A DNA stretch of 64,000 nt from Lactuca virosa (taxonomy: Eukaryota > Streptophyta > Magnoliopsida > Asterales > Asteraceae): the NCBI GenBank assembly GCA_928212115.1, contig CAKMRJ010005412.1, positions 254,619,282 through 254,683,281 on the forward strand, given 5' to 3'. Within the stretch, counting starts at the first letter, position 1, and each line of letters begins with the position of its first letter. The notes below the pieces were generated by a model. The model did not search any database. It saw only the letters and a program-made list of their open reading frames with translations, and was not told where the DNA came from. A program made the translations under genes and the position numbers. Shown one piece after another: positions 10,603 through 23,310 of this stretch.

Positions 10603-12305
10603 ATGGTTTGAGTGAAATGGACGAGCATTCGTTTGAATCCTGTCTCAAGCTAAGGATCTGTAAAAGCTCTCAAAAAAAATTTAAAATTGTTTTCAAAATT
10701 GTTTTCCAAAGTGTTTTCAAAGGTAACCAAAGAAGGATGAGATGTGTACGATCAGCCGGAGCAAGAAAGTGTACCCCAAGATACCCACACTGTTATTTGA
10801 TTATGATGATTATGATAGAACTACATGCTAGTAGTAGGCTAGGGGTATTTAAGAATTTCCTGATAGAATTGCCTGATATACGATGCATGATAGCCTAGGA
10901 GGACTTCTTATATGTTAGATGAAATTGACATCATTATTGTAGTTGCATAGTGTATGCATCATAGTTGTACATAACTAAGATCTTATAGCCTGAGAATGTT
11001 TTATTTAGCTTTATTTACTATTCTTGTCTGATGAAGGGATTAGGGTAGGGTCAGGTATTCAACTGTCTATAAGATCCAACGTTAGGTATGATTAGCATGC
11101 ACGAGTGGCTGCAGGGTTGGTGGAAGTTTCATGAGTGAGTATGTGGGTGTATGATATGTGCATATTTAGTCATATATTTTGTCTAATATCTTAATACTAT
11201 TTGGCTATTTGTTACCGTTCCCTGTGTTCGATACCCTGCTTACTTGAACTATATTGCTAATCGATAGGTACACCGCCTTTCGTGTGTTTAATTTGTGTTT
11301 AAAATAGTAGGAATAAAACCAGTGCATTTCACACACATCAGTGTAGCAGGCCAGATAAGGAAGGATTAGCCACTCTCGAGAGAGTGAGGACAGGATGAAG
11401 GTGCATCCTAGATGCTTGGGCATAGAGGTCGGGAATTTCGTATGAGGATCTGCCTGATTTTTATTGTGTCTTAGTGCCAGTCGACTCCACTGCTCGAATG
11501 CTTCTTGCTTTGTGCTTTGTAGGACTCATATTGATGTGAGTTAACTATCAAATGAATGCGTTAAATTACATGCGGCGAAGGTTAATTAATCTTAGACTAA
11601 GGGATTTGGTCATATTATGCAGCTCTTGCCTGAGTCTAACCGTTGTAGGGTTGAGTCTTTTATTCGAAATATTATTTAAGTTTTGTTGTATACAATTGTA
11701 TTCATGAAGTGGTTAGCTGAGATTAATAGGGGTTCTTCAGCAGATGATGGCAGGGGAGGTGCTTTAGTGCGGTTGCTACGCTGTTTAGTGGGTGTTGGAA
11801 GTAATATTATGAGCAACTAAGTTAGAGGACTCGGGATGATTCTTGAGGAAAGTATAGATATGTGTGGAAGGTAGTATTAGGCCCGTACTACCGGAAGAAC
11901 AAGATCGATACTTGAGTCAAGGAAGTCACGAGGATTCTAAGGAGCTGGTTGAGGGTAGATAGCATGGTTGGATAACCATGACTCGCGGCAGGGTTTTTAT
12001 ATCTATCAATCTTCCGGTTATGGTTGTTCATGCTGAGGATAAGCCTGGTGATTGGATAGGCTTTAATGGCCATATAGGATTGATTTGAATGGTGCATACC
12101 TAAGTGAGTTAGTTGATTTGAGGTCTTGAGGGCCTTTCCCGATGGTAGTGCCAGTTGAGTCGCGGGACTCAATAGAGAATCGATTGAGATGATCAACCTG
12201 AGGTTTGCAGTCGGAGGCTGAGAGATTGGTAGGTGGACCAGTCACTATTTTAGGCCGGGGTTTGTTCTTCTAGCCTTCCGTGTTAGTGGAGAGATAGAGA
12301 TAGAG

Positions 12306-12342
<37 letters not shown>

Positions 12343-15307
12343 AAGAAGACATATGATTTTTGGAGTTGGGAGGTAGACCCAGCAAAGGGATATGTGGCTG
12401 CAGTTTTTCTCAGTAGTATGGCAGTGTAGGAGTGCACAAGAGGATTTTGTGGATTGGTTGCATTGATATGAGATCAAGGTTCTATTTTCTTTGGATATAG
12501 GCAGATCAGGTACCAGATTGACGGTTGGGATTGCAGGCGAGGAGTGTATGTTTTTGGGATAGTAAGTTGGTGTTTTGCTTATGCATTTGCATGAAATCCT
12601 TAATGTTAAAGGTGGCTATGATTGGAACTTTTTGAATTCTTCATCTAAGATTCAGAATCTCTTAGGGTTTTCTTGGTCCTTATCTAGAAGATCATCTTGC
12701 ATGTGTCATACATTCCAAGAGTCAGTGATGGTTTATACCTGGTTGAGGAGGTTTGAGATATGATTTGGTTGCAACACCAGTAAGTGGTAGTTCGAACCCT
12801 AAGTGGGGGATTTCTTGGAAGATCATCGATATATTCGAGTTGTGGTGTCGGAAGAATGGTTTATAGGGATTTGTGGTGCGGGATTTCGGTTCAAGAGTTG
12901 GTCAAGTCAAGGGGTGTAGAGCAAGTGGCTAGCGGATGTATGTGTTCAGGAAATACACGAGTTGTCTCGCAGTAGGAAGTAGTTGGTCAAGGAGCTCGTT
13001 ATAGCCATTGGTTCCTTTTGGGATGTCAATAAATAGATGAGTAGGCTCTAGGATCGCTCAGGTTGAGTATCGGTTGTTGAGGGATTTGCCAGCTCGTTGT
13101 ATTGATTGCTATTTATAGTCTAGATTGGGCAGTTGTCAATCCGTAAAATCAGTTTCAGAGATGGGTATGTTCAGCTTCACGTGGGTTTTGGTTCATTGGA
13201 TTCAGTGTCAATACATTCTCGATCATTGGTTATTTCATTCATCATCAAGCGGATATTCTTCGGAAGTTTTGAGTTGTATCGGTTGAAGTTCAATGGATTC
13301 ATCAACCTATCGTCAAGTTCAGCTCGAGTTTGGAAGATATTCTTGGTTATTTGGAGTCTAGAATTTAGGGCAGTCTTGTTCAGTTTTCTAGATGGGTCAT
13401 TAGATCTGCGTAAAATCTAATTTTAGGCATGTCGTGCTGGTAGGGTTGGTATTTGGATGGATCCGACCAGAGTTTTAGCAGCATTCTGGATAACTTTAAA
13501 AGTTTTATCGAGATAGTTATGTATTGATGGGTTATGTTCAGTCTCAATCAAGGTATGTGATCTTGTTTCGATCGTTCATGAGGATGTTTTCTGTTAATGA
13601 TTGATGTTCTTCATTTCATTAGATCTCTGATACTTCACCCTTTGGGTAAGGTTATGGGTTCCCTTAAGGGTGTGTATTGTGGTAAGTTCATTAGATATTG
13701 TCGTGAGGGGTATATGTGGGTTGTTCAAGATAGCAATGGAGCACTTGGTTCGAATTATATGCATGGTTCTTATTTGGGTTATAGCCTTTGAATTGGAACA
13801 AGAGTGCGACCGTCTATCCCACTCTCGGGTCGTGTGCGGCCATGTTTTCGTCGGATTTTGCATTGGTAGCAGCATGTACTGTGAAAATGAATTGTGTGTG
13901 GTAAAAGAGTGGAATTGTTGTGTACAGTTAGCATTGAGAGGGACGTTGATTGGGTTCCTGCAAGGCGGTGGAATGAAGTCGAGTATCTTTAGGCCCCCAT
14001 GGTGCTGGTCGTGAGTTTTCAAGCGAGTGATGGAATGTCGATAAGATCGACATGATACCAGGAGCATTCCTTACATGGGTTGAGGGTCAGTAAGTGCATT
14101 ACAGACTCGTGTTGTGGGCTCGGAGGCAATCCAGACTTATACTGAGTATCTTGTAGGGGTATTCCAGACATAGGCTGTGTGGTACTTTCGGTGTTAGTGC
14201 ATTGTTGGAAGTCGGAAGACTCATGAACCAGTTGGTTTGGAGCATGTGAGCAGTTAAGGGTTGTTGGGAGTATCAGTCGTGCATCAGAAAGTCCCTTGCG
14301 GAGTGTTTGCATTATAAATCCTGTTTGTTCGCGGGCTATTATTAGGGGGTTGGTTACCAATGATGGGTAGCGGTTATGGAACCTCAAGTCATAAAGTTCA
14401 TTGTGAATGTCTCGAGTGATTTTCCAGATGGGGGTACACCTGAGCTGATAAGGGTTTGGATACAATGTGAAAATTCTTGGATTGACCATCTTTGCTCGTA
14501 GGAGTAGTCGTTGGTAATGGCCTATCAGGGAGTCAAGGGTGTATTTAAGGTTTTTGATACAACTTATGGATTTGGGATTGGTTAAAATTCACAATCGATG
14601 TGTTTTGAGTACTTCGTTCCGTGTTTTTGGTGGTGTTCTTAGTCAAAGACAAGGGGTAGGTTCAACGAATGGATGAATATCAGTCCTGCAGTATGGGTTC
14701 TGAAGTTTAGATCTGATGGGTTCCAAGTCCCGTGAAGCATATTGATTGAGTTGTTTCAGTGGTTGTAGTTTTGAGAGTCCCCGGCTCTGTGGTTCTCACT
14801 AGAAGCTCGATCTTATAGCTAGGAAGTTACAGAATATTTTTGCGTTGTACGTGTTTCTCTGTAGCGGTTATCTACATGAGAATCGCGTTGGGAGTCGCCT
14901 TGTCTTAAATGGAGGTTTCAACAGCAGTAAATAGTCAGGGGTTCTGTTTTCTGGTGGTATCAGCAAGATAATTTTGGGTCGGAAGGGTTCGGTATGGTTC
15001 GGGTTGCAAAGTGAAGACATATTGACTGCGTTCCTGGATAATTTTACCTATTTGGGAGTCCGACTTGGAATTGGATTCCCAGATTTCAAGCAGAGTAGTG
15101 ATGGTTATTCTTCATTGGTTAAGTTAGTGGGTTAAGAATTCATTATTAGTCAGGGTATGTGAGTTTCAACAAGGTGGGATTTTTATTGTAGTATGAGAAG
15201 GTAGTCGCATGTATGAGTCAACTTCTTAGTTCGGACCGGGATTATGGATAGATTGTCTGAATAGCTTGGGATGTAGTAGGAAACGATTTCGAGGACGAAA
15301 TCAATTT

Positions 15308-15321
15308 AAGTGGGGGAGAAT
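15308..15321 (+). other. polypurine tract, element A
   Basis: AAGTGGGGGAGAAT directly precedes the 3' LTR start TGTAACACC. Comparable tracts precede the 3' LTRs of E (46191-46204) and Y (61893-61907, minus strand). Confidence 0.85.
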
Positions 15322-17306
15322 TGTAACACCCGTGACCCAAAGAGGGCTGGGAAATACTTAAGAAATCATAATAACGCTTTGGAGGAGATGCTCAGCCTCG
15401 ACGTGGGGCATGGTGCCCACGACATGGCGTGGAATTTAATGAACGTGTGTCTTGGGAGCTGCCACAATGTGGCATCAGGAGGCCACGTCGTGGCAGCCGC
15501 TGCAGCTCAAATCCAGGATTTTTAGGGCTTCCCTTATATACAAACGCCTTAACTCCCTCTCTAGGTTATCTCCTTTGGCCTCTACCTCCCCATCTCGAAA
15601 CCATGTCCTCCATCATTGTTGAAGGTTTATTTTTGGTGCTTTGTTGGTATGCTTTGAAGGAGAAGGAAGTCATTGGTGTGGTTTATCGCCTTGTAAGCAG
15701 CATATACATCTTCTAGCACATCTTCTAGACTTGGGTGAGTGTTCAAGACTCCACCTTTTCCTTGCTAAGTTGGTAGATATTGGATTTTGGTCCCTTTTCT
15801 TCATATCTTATGGATTTTAGAGGGTAGGATCTCATAAAGTTTGCAACTTTATGAATCCCCAGGCCATTTGGAGTATTTGGCTTTTTGTATCTGAAGTAGA
15901 ATTTAGTTTTGAAGCCATGCATGGAATCTTGGCCCTTTTTACCCTTGTTTTGACCTAATAAGAGTTCAAGGCATGCATTGGACGTGCATGCCTAAAAAGC
16001 ACGAATTTTTATGATGGAAATGGTGCTTGAAACCCTTCCGGAGTTGTTGGTCAATAGATCTTCTAGGTTAAGTGGTTATTGATTAAGCCATGTCATGTTT
16101 TTGCCCTATTTAGACCTTGGAGTGAGATCTCTATCCCTCAGAGGGTCTAAAGGGATAAAGTTGGAACTTTATCCACTTGAAACTTAAAAAGAACCAGATC
16201 GGAGTTTTGGAGCCCTTGAAGTTGGAAAGGAAAGTGACTTAATGGTTTAAGCTGCCCAGACCAGTCCCCACGACATGGCTCACGTCACCATGACGTGGCG
16301 AATGGGTCGAGGCCCGTTTGTTTTATCGTTTAGTGGTGACGACGTGGCCAATGACGACCATGACGTGGTGATCTGTTGTAGTTGACTTTGACTCTTGACT
16401 GTTAACTTTGACCAAGTTTGACCTAAGGGTATTTCGGGTATTTTGAGTTGTATTTAATATTGGTCACTATTTGATGAATAGGTGACAGCTAGAGCTAAGA
16501 TTCGGAGCAGAGACCTATTCAGCTATTTTTTTGGTCTGAGAGGTGAGTTTTACTCACTGTACTCGTGGGTCGAAGGCACCAATTCTGGCCCACTAGGTTA
16601 TGTATCCTAGTATAAAGGATTTTGCCTTGTTGTAGTGATCTGTTAGATCTGTGTCCTGGTATATAGGATGTTATTATGCGGTAATGATCTGTAGGTCTGC
16701 CTGTTTGTCTAAATGGTTATATGATTATTTTTTTGTTGGATACATGTAATCTGTTATGTATATGTCGACATTCTATGGTTGGGTTCAGGCAATCCTGCTC
16801 TATGCGGAAGCCAACAAACCTGGGAGCAAGCCAGACATAAGATGTGGTCCAATAAGGCAAGCCAAACTTATGTTGTGGGCTCGGGAGTAAGCCAGACATA
16901 AGAAGTGGGCCAGTAAGGCAAGACAGACTTATGTTGTGGGCTCGGGAGCATGCCAAACATGAGCTATGGGCCGAAAAGGCAAGCCAGACTCATGTTGTGG
17001 GATCGGGGATAATCCAATTTGTTAGTTGTGGACCCAGTATGCATGTTGTTATATTTTTGTGTGGTGGTATTTTGGGGGAACTCACTAAGCTTCGTGCTTA
17101 CAGTTTTAGTTTATTTTTTCAGGTACTTCAGATGATCGGGGCAAGACAAAGGCGTGATCGTGCACATTCTTCGGATTTTATGTTATTGGAATCTGGGATA
17201 CTCGGATTTATGAATTATACTTTTGAAATAATGTTTTTGTAAACAATCATTGTCTTAGTGTTATTTTGGAACAACGAAAATTTTACTATGATTTTTGGGA
17301 TGTTAC
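15322..17306 (+). repeat. 3' LTR of element A
   Basis: Partner of 8604-10586, with the same order of internal parts: palindromic words 15393-15500, second cluster 16260-16370, anchor 16566-16580, hairpin-like array 16815-17025, conserved module 17066-17158. It ends GATGTTACA and is followed by the target duplication CCTAC. Confidence 0.9.
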
Positions 17307-18799
17307 ACCTACATTGCTTTTCTCAACTCCAGAAGGTATAAAGCTCGAATCTTGATGATGCATTTGTTAGAATTAGCTAGTTTTGGGTGTTATGATCTTT
17401 TTGGTTACTTTAGTGCATAAAGTTTAGATCTTGAAAGTTTGTGACCTTGTTATGGATAAAGTTGGAAACTTTATCCATCTAAACATCATATTGATTCAGA
17501 TCTGAAGCTTGGAGACTTGGACTTAATGGATTAAGTTGAGAAAGATGCATTTTTGGTCCCTTTGAGACTTAAAGACTAGATATATCTTAGTTGTTTGGAC
17601 CATCCTAATGGATAAAGTTGGAAACGTTATCCGTTATAGAGCTATTAAGAACCATAAAAATGTGATCTTGGTCCTTCTATCCTCTCCATGAAATATTTAT
17701 GATGTCTTAATGGAGTATTAAGTTAGGGTTTTAGCTTTTAGACCTTTTCTAGCAATGGAAAGTCATAAAGGTGGAAACTTTATTGCTTAAGACAATGTTT
17801 TGGGACTAGATCTGAGTTGGATGGAAAGTCCTTGAGGAATAAGCACTTAATGAGAAGGAATGGGTTCAGACAGCGTATGTAGGACGTACCAAGTGGTACG
17901 CTGCGCGTAGATGGTTAGTGTCCCATATTGTTAGCTGAAGTCTCGATTACGCTCGGCGTAATGGCTGAGTATGTTGGGTGTACTCAGTCAACCTTGACTT
18001 TACTTAACTTTTGACTTGTTGACTTTGAACTGGGGTTTGACCAAGTTGACCTAGGGGCATTTTTGGGTATTTTGTGTGGTATATCGAGTTTAGGTAACTG
18101 TTATATGTATATATGACCGATAGAGGAAACAGTTAGAGTAGCGTTCTTTTCTGCTATTTGTTCACGTTGTGAGGTGATTTTTCCTCATTGTAGTTGTGGG
18201 TCGAAGGCACCAATGTCGGCCCTGTAGATTGTGTATTTTTGTTTGGAATGCCGCTATACTGTAGTGAACTATTAAGATATGCATGATTATCTGGTTGTTG
18301 TTAGGTGTTTATTCGTTTTACATGTTAACATAGTGTGGTTGGATTGAGACTGTACTACTTTGTGCTGTCGGTCAACAAACCCAGGCAATCCAACCGAAAG
18401 GTTGTGGGCTGGTGGCAATCCAACCAAAAGGTTGTGGGCCGGTGGCAATCCAACCGTGAGGTTGTGGGCCGGGGCAATCCAACCGTGAGGTTGTGGGACA
18501 GGGGTAATCCAACCAGAAGGTTGTGGACCCAATATGTATTGTTTGTATATGTTATGTTATGTGTGGTAATTTGGGGGAAGTCGCTAAGCTTTGGCTTACA
18601 GTTTAAGTTTTATGTTTCAGGTACTTCAGATGATCGGGGCAAGGCGAAGGCTTGATCGTGCACATCCTTCTGTTTTATTTGATTTTTGGAAACTCTGATT
18701 TGTGACTTTGACACTTTGAAAACTATGTTTGTAAACATTTTTGGTTTTTAGTTTGTTTTTGAAAAATGAAAATGTTACCTCGATTTTTGGGATGTTACA
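17307..18799 (+). repeat. LTR B, second part
   Basis: Continues LTR B after element A. It contains GTACGC-type words (17875-17985), a TTGAC run (17990-18045), the anchor GGGTCGAAGGCACCA at 18198-18212, five hairpin units (18384-18530) and the conserved module (18568-18655). It ends GGGATGTTACA at 18799, followed by the primer site at 18803-18815. Confidence 0.8.
18384..18530 (+). repeat. five-unit hairpin array in LTR B
   Basis: Five units of 29-30 bp each contain a 5-bp stem CAACC/GGTTG. Positions and loops are 18391-18404 GAAA, 18421-18434 AAAA, 18451-18464 GTGA, 18480-18493 GTGA and 18510-18523 AGAA. The stem is invariant while the loop varies, and three of the five loops are GNRA tetraloops. 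Confidence 0.85.
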
Positions 18800-19046
18800 A
18801 GTTGGTATCAGAGCCTTGGTTTTAGCGAATTAGATGAGCATTCGTGTGAATCCATACTCAAACTAAGGATCTGTAAAAGTTTTCAAAATAGTTTTCAAAG
18901 GTAACCAAAGAAGGATGAGATGTGTACGATCAGCCGGAGCAAGAAAGTGTACCCCAAGATACCCACACTGTTATTTTCTTATGATGATTATGATAGAATT
19001 GCATGCTAGTTTGTAGGCTAGGGATCCTCAGGAATTGCATGATAGA
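18800..19046 (+). other. leader of element B
   Basis: Non-coding and closely similar to the leaders of A and E. It is cut at 19046/19047 by the reverse copia-like element and resumes at 23311 (TGATAGCCTAGGAG region). Confidence 0.75.
18803..18815 (+). other. primer binding site, element B
   Basis: TGGTATCAGAGCC starts 3 bp after the LTR end and is a perfect match to the usual initiator-Met tRNA primer site. Confidence 0.9.
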
Positions 19047-19272
19047 TGAGAAGTTATGAGTATTTGATTTGACATGCGGAATTATAAAGAACACAATGAA
19101 CATGGTGATTTGGGTGTCTAAGAGATGTATTTGATTATGTAAGGAGTTACAAAAAAGTATGAGCTAGATATAGACAAATAAATAACTCACACTCACTCTC
19201 TCAATGTTACATCTCTTAAGCACACTCTAATAGTGTTATGCAAACCACTATTTATAGAGGTGCTACAACTAG

Positions 19273-19290
19273 TCTCTCTCTCTCTCTCTG

Positions 19291-19381
<91 letters not shown>
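19273..19381. repeat. CT then TA microsatellite in left LTR of K
   Basis: A CT-rich run (19273-19303) leads into a TA run (to 19381). The right LTR has only CTCCCTCTCTATCTTATG here, so the repeat expanded after insertion. Confidence 0.9.
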
Positions 19382-19383
<2 letters not shown>

Positions 19384-21264
19384 TGTCAACACACATGCAA
19401 GTGGGTCTTCTCAAGCCAATCCTTCACAAGTCATATAATGGAGAACTTTATACCAACCATTACCCTTCATAAGAACGGAAAACCAAATCACTTCAGAATT
19501 TCCAATTCAAATCACTTCATGATCTACTCCCCCTCAAGGTCACATCGGTCTTCAAATTCACCCAATATAAAAAATCCAAAACTTTCGACTTTGAATTCCC
19601 ATATTAAAATCTCTCCCCCATTTATTAACCGAAATATGATTATAAAAATCAAATGGGAATGAGAAAGCGCTCAATTTGGAATATACAATACAATTTTCCC
19701 CCTTGACATGTGGCATAAACGTTTCACTTCAAATCCGAAAAATCGAGAAAATTTTCACTTCTAGTCAAATAATGAGCTTTTCGGATTGTCTTAGACCAAA
19801 AAGCAAACAAAATTTGTTCATGTTGCTGAAAAACATCTTGCAAAAATAACACGCTTGAAATCCCCCAAAAAATCTCCAAAATTTGGAAAAAAAATTAAGT
19901 TTCTAGGTAAAAAGTATAATTTTTCTGAAACTGTAGGGAACAAATGTGAAAATTCAGTTTTCTTCCCCAAATGTAATCATATGCAAGATAAAATGAAATA
20001 ACGAACACAACAAATAACAACAATCGAAACTTCATTTTCTTTCGACTCAAAATTTTATAACTTTCGACTCTTAAGCCTTTGTCCACAACTTTCTACCATC
20101 AACAATCAAATCTCAACTTTCTATTGCTTCACAGTTGAAATCTAAGATCTAATAACAAGTAGTTTCGCTTTTTGATTCTGATCACATTCGCTTCCCTGCT
20201 TTCGACCATGGAACACGAATTTTGACTTGCGTTCCTACACAATAACCCAACTTCAAACACAACTCACATTCGATTAGAAACAACTAAATATTGACTCTAA
20301 ATCCAAGATTCGACCTCACAAATCCTTGTATGCGAACCAATTAACCAACGAAAATCAACACTTGACCAATATTTCGATTCTCAAACAGCTACGCCCTTCG
20401 ATTTCCATATCCCATCGATCTCAATCCATTATTTTTATCCAAAAATTTCGTTACCACAAACCTAATCAAAAGTCAACATTCGCATAAAAAACATTACAGT
20501 TCAGATGCAATAGACCCAACACTCGTTATCAAATATAATCGAAACTCCTGGTTCATCATCAAACCTTCAATTTCGACTCTAACCATCCAACCCTTTTTCA
20601 CTTTCGATTCTCAGTCGTTATCAATATCAAACTTTCGTCTACTTCGAATCAAGAACACTTCAATCAATTTTTACCAAGATTCAAAATAAGCAAACTTTAA
20701 CTTTTCGATTTTCTCTTATGCTGACTATCGAGACTTCATCTGAATCATACAATCATTTAAATACCAAATTCGACCTTTCATTTGATTTTTTCTGATTTGT
20801 TCCAAAAACATAGAAACCATCCAACCAGAATAATTTTCCAAATTCGTATGCTTCACCAATCATCAAATTTGACAATATCAATTATACTCCACCACTGAAT
20901 ACAATATCAATTTCACTGATAACGAAATATGAAGTAACAATGAAGCTAGTGAACATGAAATAAATCGTCGATTAAGAACTTCATTTCAATTCATCCAACT
21001 TCAAATAAGTCACTTATTTCGAAGTTCAATTATAAATCAGAATTAACATTCGGTCGAAACAAACAAGAACTTGACAAAGTCGAATTACAAATAAGAACAA
21101 ATAGTTTGATATCAAATCGATTGAAGAAATAAGACTTTGATGAACACGATTTGATAAAATGAAAAATACGAAATTAATTCTGGATTAAGCTGGAAGCGAG
21201 ATCTTGAAATCAAGATATTAGTCATGAATCAAGATAACAACGTGAGTGAAAAACGTGAACTAGA

Positions 21265-21273
21265 TAAAAGTAT
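21265..21273. repeat. 9-bp target duplication TAAAAGTAT (second copy 22669-22677)
   Basis: Identical 9-mers immediately outside both inverted repeats of the Mutator-like element. Confidence 0.92.
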
Positions 21274-22668
21274 GGGTAAATTACATCAATCGTCCCTCGT
21301 GTAGGTGCCAAAAAGCACGTTTAGTCCTTATTTTCAAAAATTAACTCGGATCATCCCTTATATCGTAAAAAGATGCACGTTTCGTCCCTCGTTAGTTTAA
21401 ATTTGCATGTTTCATCTCTTATGAGACATGGAATGACTAAAACACCCTTTACAATTTATTTTTCATATATTCTTGATTTTTCTAATTAATTATTAAACCT
21501 AATATTTATATCTATCTCTCTCAATTTCTTTGAAGAAAACTTAAGCACCACCACCACCACCAGAAAGCACAACTACCACCACCAGAATACACAACCACCA
21601 CTGCAATGCATAATCACCACCGAAATTCAGTGCAACCACCACCTATTTCCCTGAAAAATAGCCACGAACCACCACCTCATTCACCATCGCCACCCTCCTT
21701 GTACAACAACCGATAATCAACCTCTTCGAACACCACTTGTCACCGTTCCATCATCGGTACCGTCAAAGGATCTAGCCTCTTGTTGGAGTGCATATCTAAA
21801 TGGAAAGGTAGAAGCTTTGGGAGGTTGCAAATTTGCTACCCTCTCGCCGGAAAAACAAGAGGCGACTATGGTTTATGCGTCACCATTGACATCGACTAGG
21901 GTTTGAAAGATCGAGCTCCGCCGCCATCGACGTCAGCTAGGGTTTCGTCACAGGTGTCATCGATCTCTTAGGTTTTGAGATCAAGCTCCTCCGCCGCCGC
22001 CTATATGCTTCTATAACAACATCTCCTCTTTCTTGAATTTCAGAGGTTTCAGTGAGTTGCAGATCGAATATTCACACCAATATGGATATGTAAATCTGCA
22101 AATGCACCTTCAAGAACTACACCCATTTGCAAATCGAACCCTTAAAAACGAAATCCTTCAAGTACTTGTGTAGATTTGGAAAACTTCAAATCAGTGTTTA
22201 TCATCCCAGAAACGAACATGAACACAAATACATACACATGTGTGTGTTTATCAGCAAATCGGTATTTATCTGCAACTCTGTTCTAGGGTTTGTTTTTCAG
22301 ACATAAAAGCTTAAATCGTTGAGGTTTTTGAACACTATGATCATGGATATGGGATCGTCGGAGAAGCTGATTACAGGTGGTTGTTGGAAGTATTGGGTGG
22401 TGCTTGTCGGATGGGTTTTTCCAGGGGTGATATAAGGACCACTTGATTTTTTAAAGAATTATAATTAATAAAAAAATGATAAAATAAATTATAAACCTGA
22501 AAAATGAATGAAAATAAAAAGAAAATGGCAAGATAGTCATTTTATGTCTACGAGGGAGCAAACGTGCACCTTTTAATCAAATGAGGGACGGTCCTAGTTA
22601 ATTTTTGAAAATAGGGACTAAACGTGATTTTTGCCACCTGCACGAGGGACGATTGGTGTAATTTACCC
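21274..22668. mobile_element. Mutator-like non-autonomous DNA transposon
   Basis: 1395 bp with long terminal inverted repeats (left GGGTAAATTACATCAATCGT, right the complement of GGGTAAATTACACCAATCGT), continuing as similar sequence for more than 50 bp. It is flanked by a perfect 9-bp target duplication TAAAAGTAT (21265-21273 and 22669-22677), diagnostic for Mutator-like elements. No transposase is present. The middle has CCA-rich (21550-21620) and GC-richer stretches (21760-22020), including two related copies of a GATCGAGCTCCGCCGCC-like segment, possibly captured gene sequence (Pack-MULE). The source gene is unknown. Confidence 0.9.
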
Positions 22669-22976
22669 TAAAAGTATCAAAATGAATTTGGGTTCAATTT
22701 TGGAAGAACAATGAACAGTAATGGATCGAAGTTGATTGGGCCGATCAAAAGCAATTTGGGCTAATATTTTGATTGAACTAACAAAAATTATCGGATCAAC
22801 ATAGGGCTAGAAAATGAAATGGATCCAATTAGAGTTAAAATGAACAATTAATAAATCATAATAACACGATTCCAAGAGATTATCGAGAGACTCACCATAG
22901 ATCGTTCACATTGTGTTGATTGCTGTCAAATCGAGAATTGTTTCCACAAAATGATAGCTTGAATCTTCATGGTTAA

Positions 22977-22988
22977 GCTCTGATACCA
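22977..22988 (-). other. primer binding site of element K
   Basis: On the minus strand this reads TGGTATCAGAGC, complementary to initiator-Met tRNA, starting 2 bp from the end of the right-hand LTR. Confidence 0.85.
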
Positions 22989-23310
22989 ATTGAGAAGTTA
23001 TGAGCATTTGATTTGACATGCGAAATTGTAAAGAACACAATGAACATGGTGATTTGGGTGTCTAAGAGATGTATTCGATTATGTAAGGAGTTACTAAAAA
23101 AGTATAAGATAGATCTAGACAAATAAATAACTCACACTCACACTCTTAATGTTACATCTCTCAAGCACACTCTAATAGTGATATGCAAACCACTATCTAT
23201 AGAGGTGCTACAACTAGTCTCTCCCTCTCTATCTTATGTCAACACACATGCAAGTGGGTCTTCTCAAGCCAAGCCTTACACAAGTCATCTAATGGAGAAC
23301 CTTGTACCCA

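Larger units (their letters stand above)
10587..15321 (+). other. non-coding interior of element A
   Basis: No open frame long enough or similar enough to a retroelement protein. The leader (10587-10900) is shared almost word for word with elements B (18800-19040) and E (41292-41600). A GA microsatellite lies at 12289-12342. The last 400 bp (about 14935-15321) are conserved with E and end in TTCGAGGACGAAATC and the polypurine tract AAGTGGGGGAGAAT (15308-15321). Conservation of a long non-coding interior between separate elements marks a LARD-type family. Confidence 0.75.
8604..17306 (+). mobile_element. complete non-coding gypsy-type element A (LARD-like)
   Basis: Two LTRs in direct orientation (8604-10586, 1983 bp; 15322-17306, 1985 bp) start TGTAACACCCGTGACCC and end GATGTTACA. 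A tRNA-Met primer site follows the first and a polypurine tract precedes the second. The 4.7-kb interior has no gag, protease, RT, RNase H or integrase that I can recognise in any frame, yet it aligns along its length with the interior of element E (41292-46204), with a GA repeat at the same place (12289-12342 and 42808-42840). A non-autonomous family moved by proteins of a relative fits best. Its target is LTR B. Confidence 0.85.
19456..22976 (-). other. AT-rich non-coding interior of K
   Basis: Outside the nested transposon (21274-22668) I see only short frames. TTCGA words recur often, especially at 20030-21060. No gag or pol similarity. Confidence 0.6.
19047..23310 (-). mobile_element. 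non-autonomous copia-like element with short LTRs (K)
   Basis: Direct repeats flank it: 19047-19455 and 22991-23310. They begin TGAGAAGTTATGAG and share nearly all sequence except a CT/TA microsatellite in the left copy. GCTCTGATACCA at 22977-22988, next to the right copy, is an initiator-Met tRNA primer site read on the minus strand. The right repeat is therefore the 5' LTR and the element lies on the minus strand. The 3.5-kb interior is AT-rich and has no retroelement coding domain. It carries a Mutator-like insert (21274-22668). Possible target duplication ATAGA (19042-19046) versus ATATA at 23314-23318, or none; this edge is uncertain. Confidence 0.78.

Noticed and set aside
13594..14489. 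Two minus-strand frames of about 157 codons in element A
   Set aside because: No protein similarity, and element E lacks matching open frames in the aligned region.
18384..18530. CRISPR-like array (about 30-bp periodic repeats)
   Set aside because: Whole units repeat without unique spacers, the place is an LTR, and the DNA is eukaryotic.
19193..19472. Ile-Tyr repeat proteins
   Set aside because: Translation of a TA microsatellite; the same holds at 31042-31531.
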